Shown here: piece by piece, positions 42,648 to 51,712 of the stretch
Position numbering within the stretch: the stretch's first letter is position 1
Layout of the letters: every line of letters starts with the position of its first letter
Source of the DNA: Streptomyces sp. MUM 178J
GTDB taxonomy: Bacteria; Actinomycetota; Actinomycetes; Streptomycetales; Streptomycetaceae
Assembly: GCF_022414575.1 (NCBI RefSeq)
Contig: NZ_JADWYQ010000016.1
Location: 57,689 to 121,688 of the forward strand
Reading direction: 5' to 3'
DNA: 64,000 nucleotides
The notes under the pieces: model-generated
Seen by the model: the letters and a program-made list of their open reading frames with translations, nothing else
What the model was told of the DNA's origin: nothing
Database searches by the model: none
Position numbers and translations under genes: made by a program

Positions 42648-44804
42648 ATGAATTCCGACGGCACATCCGACACACGCGGCATTCGGGACTCACAGCTCCC
42701 GCGGCCCGCCCCGCCGGTGCCGCCGCGCCCCGCCGCCCCGCCGGCGTCCGCGCCCGGCCTGCCGGCGTCCCCCGCGTCGCCTGGGCCCCCCTCGCCGCCG
42801 GCGCCACCCGCCCATGCTCCCGTGACCCGGCCGGGCGTCGCCGAGTGGCTGCGGACGCCGCGCCCGGAGGCCGAACCGGGCGTCTGGCGCTTCGGTCACC
42901 GTCCACGCCCCGAGGAGGAGCCGGAACCCGTACCGGCCCGGCGGCTCTTCGCCGGAGCGCTGATCGCCCTGCTCAGCGGCTGGCTGCTGTGGTCGCTGCT
43001 GTGGAACGGCTATCTGGGCCGCTACTGGATCTGGCCGCTCCTCGTCCTCACCCCCGACTCCTGGCGCTCCGATCCGTCCCTCTGGGCGTTCGCCAGCTAC
43101 ACGTACTACGCCCTCGTCGGCGGCGGGCTCCTCGTCTTCTTCGCCCGGATCGGCCATGTCCCGGAGATCTGGCGGCGCTACGCACGGCGCTCAGCGCAGC
43201 GGCCGGCCGCCCCGCCGCCGCCCAAGGGGGGCGCCGACCCGGCGGCCTGGCCGGAACTGCGCGCCGCCGGGCTGGCCGAGGCCGCCGGCCGGCTCGCCGA
43301 CGCGACGCGTGCCGGGACGCTCGGCGACGTCGACTACGCGCGCATCCGCCGGGCCTGGCAGGGCGTCCACGCCAGACCCGAGCGGCTGGCCGCGTTCACG
43401 GACGCGGTGCGCACCCAGGGGCCGGCCGCCTGCGCCCACCCCTCGGGAGTGCGGGATCTGCCCGTGCGCGCCGCCACACACGATCTGGCCACAGCGCAGG
43501 TGCGGATCGGCACGGTCGCGGACGACCCCCGCAACCCCTATGCCCGGCGCACCACCGGGCTCGCCCTGGAGCCCGCGCTGCTGGGCACCTCCCTGCTGGC
43601 GGTGGGGCCGTCCGGCTCCGGCAAGAGCGTGCGCCTGGTGCGGCCTGTCGTCGAATCCCTGTGCCTGCTCGCGCTGGCCAACCGCGCCGCGGTCGTCGCC
43701 GTCACCGAGTACGGCTCCGGGCTCGCCCCCGACGACGCGTTCGACCTCGTCATCGGCGTCGGCCGGCCGGAGTCCACCCACGACCTGGACCTGTACGGGG
43801 GCGCCGAGGACCCCGACGAGGCGGCCCGCACCCTCGCCGAGGCCCTGGTGGGCGATCTCGCCGCCGACAGCCGCCGGGCCGCGACCGCGCTCGCCCAGCT
43901 GATCGGCCCGTACCAGTGCGTCCACGGGGCCTTCCCCGCCGTGCCGGAGCTGCGGGACCTCCTCGCCGGCGCCCCCGCGGCCGTGGGGGCGCTGCGGAGC
44001 GCACTGGAGAAGTCCGGCGCGCCGGGCGCCGCCGCCCAGCTCAGGGAACTCGACGCCCGCGAGCGGCAGTCGGCACGGGGCGACGATGTCGGCCTGCTCC
44101 TCGCCGAGCGGGTCGCCTTCCTCGACCGGCCCGTGTTCGCCGACTTCTTCCGTACGGACTCAGACGGCCGTGCCTTCTCCCTGCGGGCCGTCGAGCATCC
44201 CCTGCGGGTGCGGATCGACCTGCCCGAGCGGGGGCACGCGGAGGCCTCCAGGATCGTCGCCCGCCTGGTGCTCGCCCAGTTCACCGAGGCCGCGCTGACC
44301 CGGAAGGACCGCTCCCTGTTCGCCTGCCTGGTCCTCGACGACGCGACCCGCACCGTCACCGCCGACTCCGTCCGCGCGATCCAGCGGCTCCGCTCGGCCA
44401 ACGCGGGCGTACTGCTCGCCCTGCGCACCCTGGAGGACGTGCCCGAGCCGCTGCGGGATCCCCTGCTGGGCGCGGTGGGCTGCCGGATGGCGTTCGCGGG
44501 GGTCGCGCCGTGGGACGGCGGGCGGTTCGCGGAGACCTGGGGCACGGAGTGGGTGCAGACCCGAGACGTCACCGACCGCCAGATCGTCTCCGACGAGCCC
44601 TTCACCAAGGCCCTCCACCTGATGCGCCGCCTGGCCACCGGCAAGCCCGCCACGGCCCAGGCGATCACGGTCCGCGAGGTCGAACGCCCGCGCTGGTCCG
44701 CCTCCGACCTGTCCCACGGTCTGCCCGCGGGGCATGCGGTGCTCTCGCTGACGACGGTGCACGGGGAGCATACGCCGCCGCTGCTGGTGAACCTGCGGGT
44801 GTGA
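42648..44804 (+). CDS. VirD4/TraG-like membrane ATPase
   Basis: 718 residues from ATG 42648. The N-terminus is a Pro/Ala-rich tract, then two membrane helices (FAGALIALLSGWLLWSLLWN and FASYTYYALVGGGLLVFFA), as in coupling proteins. A P-loop GPSGSGKS lies at about 322-329, and a Walker-B-like LFACLVLDDATR is followed by the VRAIQRLRSANAGVLLALRT segment. A C-terminal RWSASDLSHGLPAGHAVL resembles TraG/TraD tails. No relaxase, pilus or conjugation gene is nearby, so this is a chromosomal orphan of unknown substrate. Confidence 0.8.
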   Translation: MNSDGTSDTRGIRDSQLPRPAPPVPPRPAAPPASAPGLPASPASPGPPSPPAPPAHAPVTRPGVAEWLRTPRPEAEPGVWRFGHRPRPEEEPEPVPARRLFAGALIALLSGWLLWSLLWNGYLGRYWIWPLLVLTPDSWRSDPSLWAFASYTYYALVGGGLLVFFARIGHVPEIWRRYARRSAQRPAAPPPPKGGADPAAWPELRAAGLAEAAGRLADATRAGTLGDVDYARIRRAWQGVHARPERLAAFTDAVRTQGPAACAHPSGVRDLPVRAATHDLATAQVRIGTVADDPRNPYARRTTGLALEPALLGTSLLAVGPSGSGKSVRLVRPVVESLCLLALANRAAVVAVTEYGSGLAPDDAFDLVIGVGRPESTHDLDLYGGAEDPDEAARTLAEALVGDLAADSRRAATALAQLIGPYQCVHGAFPAVPELRDLLAGAPAAVGALRSALEKSGAPGAAAQLRELDARERQSARGDDVGLLLAERVAFLDRPVFADFFRTDSDGRAFSLRAVEHPLRVRIDLPERGHAEASRIVARLVLAQFTEAALTRKDRSLFACLVLDDATRTVTADSVRAIQRLRSANAGVLLALRTLEDVPEPLRDPLLGAVGCRMAFAGVAPWDGGRFAETWGTEWVQTRDVTDRQIVSDEPFTKALHLMRRLATGKPATAQAITVREVERPRWSASDLSHGLPAGHAVLSLTTVHGEHTPPLLVNLRV

Positions 44805-44814
44805 GGTGCCCGCC

Positions 44815-45130
44815 CCCCGACCCCGGGGCTCCGCCCCCGACCCCCGTTTCCGGGGGCTCCGCCCCCGAACCCCCGCGCCTCAAGCGCCGGCGGGGCTGGG
44901 TTTCTGGTTCTCGTGCCTCTATGGCCGGCGGGGCTCCGCCCCCGAACCCCCGCGCCTTCGGCGGGGCTGGGTATCGCCGGCGGGGCTGGAATCGGGCGCA
45001 GCCTGATCAAGCCCGTCCGGCGTTTGAGGACGCGGGCCGAAGTGCCGGGGGCCTGGGGCGGAAGCCCCGGTTTCGGGAAGGGGGCGGGGGTGGGGGAACG
45101 CACCGCCGAAGGCAACCGCCCACCCCGCCC
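44815..45130. repeat. dispersed GC-rich intergenic repeat block, copies 2-4
   Basis: The 414-bp gap 44805-45218 holds at least two fuller copies of the family seen at 21935, in opposite orientation: an inverted one (about 44815-44905, with GGGGCTCCGCCCCCGACCCC) and a forward one (about 45005-45100, with AAGCCCGTCCGGCGTTTGAG, a ubiquitous Streptomyces repeat). A shorter piece lies at 44930-44985. No gene is present before pucR. Confidence 0.75.
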
Positions 45131-45218
45131 CCGCAAGTCCTACGAGGTGGCAGAATCGGGGTAGGCCGTTCATACGGGACGGCGAAAAAGCCGCCGTCTC
45201 CCCCGGAAGGGCACCTCC

Positions 45219-46805
45219 ATGCCCCCCACCCTCGCCTCGCTTGTGCAGCACTCCGCGCTCAAGCTCACCGTCCGCGCCGGGCAGGGGCGGCTGGAGAGGC
45301 CGGTCCGGTGGGCGCATGCGAGCGAGCTGGCCGACCCGGTGCCGTATATGGAGGGCGGCGAGCTGCTGCTCGTCACCGCGATGAAGCTGGACGCCGAGGA
45401 CCGCGACGCCATGCGCCGCTACGTACGCCGGCTCGCCGCCGCGGGCGTCGTCGGGCTCGGGTTCGCCGTCGGCGTGTACTACGACGACATCCCGGACGCG
45501 CTCGTCGAGGCGGCGGAGGAAGAGGACTTCCCGCTGCTCGCCGTTCCCCGCCGCACCCCCTTCCTCGCCATCAGCAAGGCCGTCTCCGCGGCCATCGCCG
45601 CCGACCAGTACCGCGCCGTCACCGCCGGCTTCGAGGCCCAGCGCGAGCTGACCCGCGCCGCGCTCTCGGAGGGCCCCGCCGCGGTCGTCGCCCGGCTGGC
45701 CGCGCATGTCGACGGATGGGCCGCGGTGTACGACGCCTCGGGCGCCGTACTGGCCGTGGCCCCGGAGTGGGCGCAGCGCAGGGCGGCCCGGCTCACCGCG
45801 GACGTGGAGCGGCTGCGCGACCGTCCCGCGCCGGTCAGCGCGGTCGTCGGAGGCGCGGACGACCGCGTGGAGCTTCAGTCGCTCGGTACCGGGCGGCGGG
45901 TCCGCGGCGCCCTCGCCGTCGGCACCGGCGCGCCCCTGGGCACCGCGGAGCGGTATGCCGTCCACTCCGCCGTCGCCCTGCTCACTCTGACCACGGAGCG
46001 GTCCCGCTCGCTCCAGGCGGCCGAACAGCGGCTCGGCGCCGCCGTGCTGCGCATGCTGCTGGCCGGCCAGCAGGATCACGCCCGCGCGGTCGCCGGAGAT
46101 CTGTACGGGGCGCTCCTCGACGCCCCCTTCCGGCTGCTGATCGCCGAGCCGGCCGCCGCGTCCGTCGCCGAACGAGACCCCGGCGCCCCCGCCGATGGCC
46201 ACCCGCTGCGCGCCTTCGCGGAGTCCGTGGAGTCGGCGGCCGCCCGGGCGGGCGAGACCGTGCTGGCCGTGCCGGAGCGCGAGGACCGCCTGGTCGTCCT
46301 CGCGGTGGACGGCGGCGCGGTCGTCACGGCCGTGGCCGCCGCCTGCGCGGCGCAGGGAGCTGAGGAGGCGCAGGCGGTCGTCGGCCTCTCCGCGCCGACC
46401 GGGCCGATTGCCGCCGCCGGCGCGTACAAGCAGGCCGAGCAGGCGCTCTCGGTCGCCCGCCGCCGCGGCCGGGCCCTCGTCGAACACGACGAGCTGTCCG
46501 CGGGCTCGATCCTGCCGCTGCTCGCGGACGACGCGGTCCGCGCGTTCGCCGACGGCATGCTCCGTGCGCTCTACGAGCACGACGCCACCGGCCGCGGCGA
46601 TCTCGTCGCCTCCCTGCGCGCCTGGCTCTCCCGCCACGGCCAGTGGGACGCGGCCGCCGCCGATCTGGGCGTCCACCGCCACACGCTGCGCTACCGGATG
46701 CGCCGGGTGGAGGAGATCCTCGGCCGTTCGCTGGACGACCCGGACGTACGCATGGAGCTCTGGCTGGCGCTCAAGGCCACGGGCGACGGCGCTCCATCTC
46801 GCTGA
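45219..46805 (+). CDS. PucR family transcriptional regulator
   Basis: 528 residues. An N-terminal PucR-like domain (PTLASLVQHSALKLTVRAGQ, continuing to about 130) and a central GGDEF-like/sensory region precede a C-terminal helix-turn-helix LRAWLSRHGQWDAAAADLGV and HRHTLRYRMRRVEEILGR. These regulators usually respond to nitrogen-containing metabolites. It sits directly between gabT and the gabD-like gene, as known for regulators of GABA and purine catabolism, so it may control them. A palindrome follows its stop. Confidence 0.87.
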   Translation: MPPTLASLVQHSALKLTVRAGQGRLERPVRWAHASELADPVPYMEGGELLLVTAMKLDAEDRDAMRRYVRRLAAAGVVGLGFAVGVYYDDIPDALVEAAEEEDFPLLAVPRRTPFLAISKAVSAAIAADQYRAVTAGFEAQRELTRAALSEGPAAVVARLAAHVDGWAAVYDASGAVLAVAPEWAQRRAARLTADVERLRDRPAPVSAVVGGADDRVELQSLGTGRRVRGALAVGTGAPLGTAERYAVHSAVALLTLTTERSRSLQAAEQRLGAAVLRMLLAGQQDHARAVAGDLYGALLDAPFRLLIAEPAAASVAERDPGAPADGHPLRAFAESVESAAARAGETVLAVPEREDRLVVLAVDGGAVVTAVAAACAAQGAEEAQAVVGLSAPTGPIAAAGAYKQAEQALSVARRRGRALVEHDELSAGSILPLLADDAVRAFADGMLRALYEHDATGRGDLVASLRAWLSRHGQWDAAAADLGVHRHTLRYRMRRVEEILGRSLDDPDVRMELWLALKATGDGAPSR

Positions 46806-46824
46806 CCGCACCTCAACTTCCCTG

Positions 46825-46848
46825 ATCCTGCCCGAACTCGGGCAGGAT
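46825..46848 (+). terminator. palindromic hairpin after pucR
   Basis: ATCCTGCCCG and CGGGCAGGAT form a perfect 10-bp stem with a 4-nt loop, followed by TTCTTGTTGTT. It lies 19 bp after the pucR stop. It most likely terminates pucR, though its position before the EamA gene could also make it an operator. Confidence 0.7.
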
Positions 46849-46887
46849 TCTTGTTGTTCGGCGCTTGTGATCCATATTCTCCGGCGC

Positions 46888-47832
46888 ATGACACGTCCTG
46901 CCGTCGAAACGGCGTTCTCGTCCATATCCCGCAGCCCCTCCGGCCGTACGAGCCCGGCCGCGGTCTGGGCCGCCCTCGCGATCGTGTACACGGTCTGGGG
47001 GTCCACCTACCTCGGCATCCGGGTGGTCGTGGAGACCATGCCGCCCTTCCTGTCCGCCGGGTTCCGGTTCACCGTCGCCGGGCTCGTCCTCGGCGCGCTG
47101 CTCGCCTGGCGGCGCGGGCCCGCCGTCCTGAAGGCGACCCGTGCCCAGATCGGCTCCACCGCCGTCGTCGGAGTGCTGCTGCTCCTCGGCGGCAACGGTC
47201 TTGTGGTCCTCGCGGAGACCTCCGTGCCCTCCGGCCTCGCCGCGCTGCTCATCGCCGTGGTGCCGGCCTGGGTCGTGCTGCTGCGCACCGCGTTCGGCGA
47301 GCGGGTAGGCGCCGGCGCATACCTGGGTGTCCTGCTCGGCCTCGGCGGGCTGGCGGTCCTCACCCTCCCCGGCCTCAGCGGGGAGGTCCGCATCGGCGGC
47401 GTCCTCACCGTGATCGCCGCGACCGTCATGTGGTCGGCGGGCTCGTTCTCCTCCTCACGGATCCCGATGCCCTCCGACGCGTTCACCGCCAGCGCGTACG
47501 AGATGGTCTTCGGCGGCCTCGCCTGCCTGATCGCCGGGCTGGTCCGCGGCGAGCATCTGGGCCTGGACGTCACCGCCTTCTCCGCCCGCTCCTGGACGGC
47601 CCTCGGCTATCTGGTCCTCTTCGGCTCACTGCTCGCGTTCACGGCGTACGCCTGGCTTCTGCAGACCGCCCCGCTCTCGCTGGTCGCCACCTACGCCTAT
47701 GTCAATCCGGTCGTCGCGGTCCTCCTCGGCGCACTCGTCCTGAACGAGGCGCTGACCTGGCCCATCCTGCTCGGAGGCGGCATCGTCGTGGCGGGCGTCT
47801 GCCTCATCGTCAGCACCGAGCGGCGCGGCTGA
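46888..47832 (+). CDS. EamA/DMT family transporter
   Basis: 314 residues from ATG 46888. About ten membrane segments in two homologous halves; AIVYTVWGSTYLGIRVVVET and YAYVNPVVAVLLGALVLNEA are strongly typical of EamA (drug/metabolite transporter) proteins. These export amino acids, amines or other small molecules. Its place next to the GABA genes suggests an amine or GABA-related substrate, which cannot be proved here. It lies 82 bp after pucR and 145 bp before the dehydrogenase. Confidence 0.87.
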   Translation: MTRPAVETAFSSISRSPSGRTSPAAVWAALAIVYTVWGSTYLGIRVVVETMPPFLSAGFRFTVAGLVLGALLAWRRGPAVLKATRAQIGSTAVVGVLLLLGGNGLVVLAETSVPSGLAALLIAVVPAWVVLLRTAFGERVGAGAYLGVLLGLGGLAVLTLPGLSGEVRIGGVLTVIAATVMWSAGSFSSSRIPMPSDAFTASAYEMVFGGLACLIAGLVRGEHLGLDVTAFSARSWTALGYLVLFGSLLAFTAYAWLLQTAPLSLVATYAYVNPVVAVLLGALVLNEALTWPILLGGGIVVAGVCLIVSTERRG

Positions 47833-47977
47833 CGCGCGGCAGAGCACGCCGTACCTGCCGAACCGGCGGATCGGCCCCCTTGACCACTCCACCCCGGATA
47901 AACCCACAACGTCCGCCCCGGTCCTACGGTGGGGCACAGACATCCCCCGCTACCTCCGGAAGGGCCGGGACCGCACA

Positions 47978-49423
47978 ATGACTTCCACCCATGCCTTCTG
48001 GCTCGCCGGCCGCCAGGCCACCGGCGAGACCGCCTTCGACGTCACCTCCCCCTGGGACGGCCGGATCGTCGGCAGGGTCTCCGCGCCCACCGACGCCCAG
48101 GTCGAGGAGGCGGTGGCCGCCGCCCACGCCGTACGGGACGAGTTCGCCGCCACCCCCGCCCATGTACGCGCCGCCGCCCTCGACCATGTCTCGCGCCGTC
48201 TCGTCGAACGCACCGAGGAGATCGCCCAGCTGATCTCCGCCGAGAACGGCAAGCCCGTCAAGTGGGCCCGTGGCGAGGTCGGCCGTGCCGTCTCCGTCTT
48301 CCGCTTCGCGGCCGAGGAGGCCCGCCGCTTCAACGGCGGAGAGGCCCAGCGCCTGGACACCGACCCGGGCGGCCAGGGCCGTCTCGCCCTCACCCGCCGC
48401 TTCCCCAAGGGCGTCGTCCTCGGCATCGCGCCGTTCAACTTCCCGCTGAACCTGTGCGCCCACAAGATCGCCCCAGCGATCGCCGTCGGCGCGCCGATCA
48501 TCCTCAAGCCCGCCCCGGCGACCCCGTTGTCCGGGCTGCTCCTCGGCGAGCTGCTCGCCGAGACCGAGCTCCCCGCCGGCTCCTGGTCGGTCCTGCCGGT
48601 GGAGAACGACCGCATGCCCGCCCTCGTCCAGGACGAGCGCCTCCCGGTCATCTCCTTCACCGGCTCCGACAAGGTCGGCTACGCGATCATGGACTCGGTG
48701 CCGCGCAAGCACTGCACCCTGGAGCTCGGCGGCAACGGCGCCGCCGTCGTCCTCGCCGACTTCGGACGCGACGAGGACCTGGACTGGGCGGCGAGCCGCA
48801 TCGCCACCTTCTCCAACTACCAGGGCGGCCAGTCCTGCATCTCCGTCCAGCGCGTCATCGCCGACGCCTCGCTGTACGAGCGGCTCGTGCCGAAGATCGT
48901 CGCGGCCGTGGAGAAGCAGGTCACCGGCGACCCGTCCGACCCGTCCACCGATGTCGGCCCGCTGGTCAGCGAGGACGCCGCCAAGCGCGTCGAGGCCTGG
49001 GTCGAGGAGGCGGTGCAGGCCGGCGCCAGGCTGCTCGCCGGCGGCAAACGCGACGGCGCGTCCTACGCCCCGACCGTGCTGGCCGACGTGCCGTCCGGCG
49101 TCACCCTCGCCTGCGAGGAGGTCTTCGGCCCGGTGCTCACCGTCCAGCGGGCCGACGGCGAGGAGGCCGCGTTCGCCGCGGTCAACGACTCCAAGTACGG
49201 CCTGCAGGCCGGCGTGTTCACCCACGATGTGCAGACCGCCTTCCGCGCCCACCGCGCCCTGGAGGTCGGCGGCGTCATCGTCGGCGACGTTCCCTCGTAC
49301 CGCGCGGACCAGATGCCGTACGGCGGCGCCAAGCAGTCCGGCGTCGGCCGTGAGGGCGTGCGCTTCGCGATGGACGACTACACCTACGAGCGGGTGCTCG
49401 TGCTGACCGGCCTGGCGCTGTAG
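47978..49423 (+). CDS. aldehyde dehydrogenase, probable succinate-semialdehyde dehydrogenase
   Basis: 481 residues. ALDH fold: APFNFPLNLCAHKIAP (Asn), TLELGGNGAAVVL (Glu), nucleophile Cys287 in YQGGQSCISVQRV, EVFGPVLTV, and MPYGGAKQSGVGREG near the end. The GGQSCIS Cys environment differs from the aminoaldehyde enzymes upstream and fits the SSADH-like/GAPN-like branch. With gabT nearby, oxidation of succinic semialdehyde to succinate is the natural role. S. coelicolor SCO5679 at this place has been called GabD. Followed by a strong hairpin. Confidence 0.86.
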   Translation: MTSTHAFWLAGRQATGETAFDVTSPWDGRIVGRVSAPTDAQVEEAVAAAHAVRDEFAATPAHVRAAALDHVSRRLVERTEEIAQLISAENGKPVKWARGEVGRAVSVFRFAAEEARRFNGGEAQRLDTDPGGQGRLALTRRFPKGVVLGIAPFNFPLNLCAHKIAPAIAVGAPIILKPAPATPLSGLLLGELLAETELPAGSWSVLPVENDRMPALVQDERLPVISFTGSDKVGYAIMDSVPRKHCTLELGGNGAAVVLADFGRDEDLDWAASRIATFSNYQGGQSCISVQRVIADASLYERLVPKIVAAVEKQVTGDPSDPSTDVGPLVSEDAAKRVEAWVEEAVQAGARLLAGGKRDGASYAPTVLADVPSGVTLACEEVFGPVLTVQRADGEEAAFAAVNDSKYGLQAGVFTHDVQTAFRAHRALEVGGVIVGDVPSYRADQMPYGGAKQSGVGREGVRFAMDDYTYERVLVLTGLAL

Positions 49424-49445
49424 CGCCCGCCGGTCCCGTGAACCC

Positions 49446-49480
49446 ACGGCCGGAGCCCACTGTGCGGGGGCTCCGGCCGT
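49446..49480 (+). terminator. strong terminator after the gabD-like gene
   Basis: ACGGCCGGAGCCC (49446-49458) and GGGCTCCGGCCGT (49468-49480) form a perfect 13-bp stem with a 9-nt loop, 22 bp after the dehydrogenase stop. There is no T-tract. Confidence 0.8.
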
Positions 49481-49631
49481 GCTCGCACACCCTCTCGCAC
49501 ACCCGTGCGCCCCATCGGGGCCGCATGCGGCAAGCGGCGTACGCGCACTGGTGGACCCGCCGGAATTCGGGTACTACGAACGAGTAGCACCGGCTGGTAA
49601 GTCCACTCCAACTCGCGGCGAGGTGAACCTC

Positions 49632-51599
49632 ATGTCCGCACCACTCGACAGGCTCGAAAGGCCCGACAGGCCCGACAAGCCGGAGCCCGACGCGGCTCCC
49701 AAGGTCAGCGAACGCGAAGCGCGCCAGGTCGCCGAGGCCGCGCGTGAGCAGGGCTGGCGCAAACCCAGCTTCGCCAAGGAGCTGTTCCTGGGCCGCTTCC
49801 GGCTGGACCTGATCCACCCCCACCCGCTGCCCGCGGACGAGGACGTCCAGCGCGGCGAGGAGTTCCTCGCCAAGCTCCGCGACTTCTGCGAGACGAAGAT
49901 CGACGGTGCGCTGATCGAACGCGAGGCCCGCATCCCCGACGCTGTGATCGACGGGCTCAAGGAGCTCGGCGCGCTCGGCATGAAGATCGACACCAAGTAC
50001 GGCGGGCTCGGCCTCACCCAGGTGTACTACAACAAGGCGCTCGCGCTCGTCGGCTCCGCGAACCCCGCCGTCGGCGCACTGCTGTCCGCACATCAGTCGA
50101 TCGGCGTACCGCAGCCGCTGAAACTGTTCGGCACCCAGGAGCAGAAGGACACCTTCCTGCCGCGGTGCGCCCGCACCGACATCTCCGCCTTCCTCCTCAC
50201 CGAACCCGACGTCGGCTCCGACCCGGCGCGGATGGCCGCCACGGCCGTGCCCGACGGAGACGAGTATGTCCTCGACGGCGTCAAGCTCTGGACCACCAAC
50301 GGCGTCGTCGCAGATCTGCTCGTCGTCATGGCTCGGGTGCCGAAGTCAGAGGGCCACAAGGGCGGCATCACCGCCTTCGTGGTGGAGGCCGGGAGCGAGG
50401 GCGTCACCGTCGAGAACCGCAACGCCTTCATGGGCCTGCGCGGCATCGAGAACGGCGTCACCCGCTTCCACCGGGTGCGCGTCCCCGCCGCCAACCGCAT
50501 CGGCCCCGAGGGCGCCGGCCTCAAGATCGCCCTGACCACCCTCAACACCGGCCGGCTCTCTCTGCCGGCGATGTGCGTCGGCTCGGGCAAGTGGTGTCTG
50601 AAGATCGCCCGTGAGTGGTCGGCGGCCCGCGAACAGTGGGGCAGGCCCGTCGCCAAGCACGAGGCCGTCGGCTCCAAGATCTCCTTCATCGCGGCCACCA
50701 CCTTCGCACTTGAGGCGGTAGTCGAACTCTCCTCCCAGATGGCCGACGAGGACCGCAACGACATCCGCATCGAGGCGGCGCTGGCGAAGCTGTACGGCTC
50801 CGAGATGGCCTGGCTGATGGCGGACGAACTGGTCCAGATCCGCGGCGGACGGGGCTTCGAGACCGCCGAGTCGCTCGCGGCGCGCGGCGAGAAGGCCGTA
50901 CCCGCCGAGCAGATGCTGCGCGACCTGCGCATCAACCGGATCTTCGAGGGCTCGACGGAGATCATGCATCTGCTGATCGCCCGTGAGGCCGTCGACGCCC
51001 ACCTGGCGGTCGCCGGAGACATCATCGACCCGGACAAGCCGATGTCGGCCAAGGCCAAGGCGGGCGCGAACGCCGCCGTCTTCTACGCCCGCTGGCTCCC
51101 CAAGCTGGTCGCAGGCCGGGGCCAGCTCCCCGCCTCCTACGCCGAGTTCGGCACGCTCGCACCCCATCTGCGCTATGTCGAACGCAGCGCGCGCCGGCTG
51201 GCCCGCGCCACCTTCCTCGGCATGTCCCGCTGGCAGGGCCGCATGGAAACCAAACAGGGCTTCCTCGGCCGGGTCGTGGACATCGGCGCGGAGCTGTTCG
51301 CGATGAGCGCGGCCTGCGTACGCGCGGAGCTGCTGCGCACCCAGGGCGACCACGGCCGCGCGGCGCGCCAACTGGCCGACGTCTTCTGCCGGCAGGCCCG
51401 CATCCGCGTCGAGGAACTCTTCGACCGGCTGTGGACCAACACCGACGAGCTGGACCGCAAGGTCGTCAGAAGCGTGCTGTCCGGAGAGCACACCTGGCTC
51501 GAGGAAGGCGTGATTGACCCCAGCGGCGAGGGCCCGTGGATCGCCGACGCCACCCCGGGCCCCTCCCGGCGAGAGAACGTCCACCGCCCGATCCGCTGA
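49632..51599 (+). CDS. acyl-CoA dehydrogenase (large, VLCAD-like)
   Basis: 655 residues from ATG 49632, with GAGGTGAAC upstream; a longer in-frame start at 49479 lacks support. An N-terminal Asp/Pro/Arg-rich tract precedes the acyl-CoA dehydrogenase fold: [73 protein letters not shown] and [20 protein letters not shown]. The extra C-terminal 150 residues resemble very-long-chain acyl-CoA dehydrogenases. FAD-dependent first step of beta-oxidation. It stands alone between two strong intergenic regions. Confidence 0.9.
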   Translation: MSAPLDRLERPDRPDKPEPDAAPKVSEREARQVAEAAREQGWRKPSFAKELFLGRFRLDLIHPHPLPADEDVQRGEEFLAKLRDFCETKIDGALIEREARIPDAVIDGLKELGALGMKIDTKYGGLGLTQVYYNKALALVGSANPAVGALLSAHQSIGVPQPLKLFGTQEQKDTFLPRCARTDISAFLLTEPDVGSDPARMAATAVPDGDEYVLDGVKLWTTNGVVADLLVVMARVPKSEGHKGGITAFVVEAGSEGVTVENRNAFMGLRGIENGVTRFHRVRVPAANRIGPEGAGLKIALTTLNTGRLSLPAMCVGSGKWCLKIAREWSAAREQWGRPVAKHEAVGSKISFIAATTFALEAVVELSSQMADEDRNDIRIEAALAKLYGSEMAWLMADELVQIRGGRGFETAESLAARGEKAVPAEQMLRDLRINRIFEGSTEIMHLLIAREAVDAHLAVAGDIIDPDKPMSAKAKAGANAAVFYARWLPKLVAGRGQLPASYAEFGTLAPHLRYVERSARRLARATFLGMSRWQGRMETKQGFLGRVVDIGAELFAMSAACVRAELLRTQGDHGRAARQLADVFCRQARIRVEELFDRLWTNTDELDRKVVRSVLSGEHTWLEEGVIDPSGEGPWIADATPGPSRRENVHRPIR

Positions 51600-51712
51600 T
51601 CCGGCCGCAGCCGGGACGGCGTCCGGACATCCGGGACTCCATCCCCCCGGGGAGTGGCGTTTCGCGGGGAGTGGTGTCCGGACGCACGGCGGATGAGGCA
51701 AGAATGGGGGGC

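Noticed and set aside
42608..46363. 1251-codon open frame on the plus strand
   Set aside because: An Arg/Pro/Ala-rich shadow of the VirD4-like ATPase and PucR genes in another frame; it also spans a repeat block.
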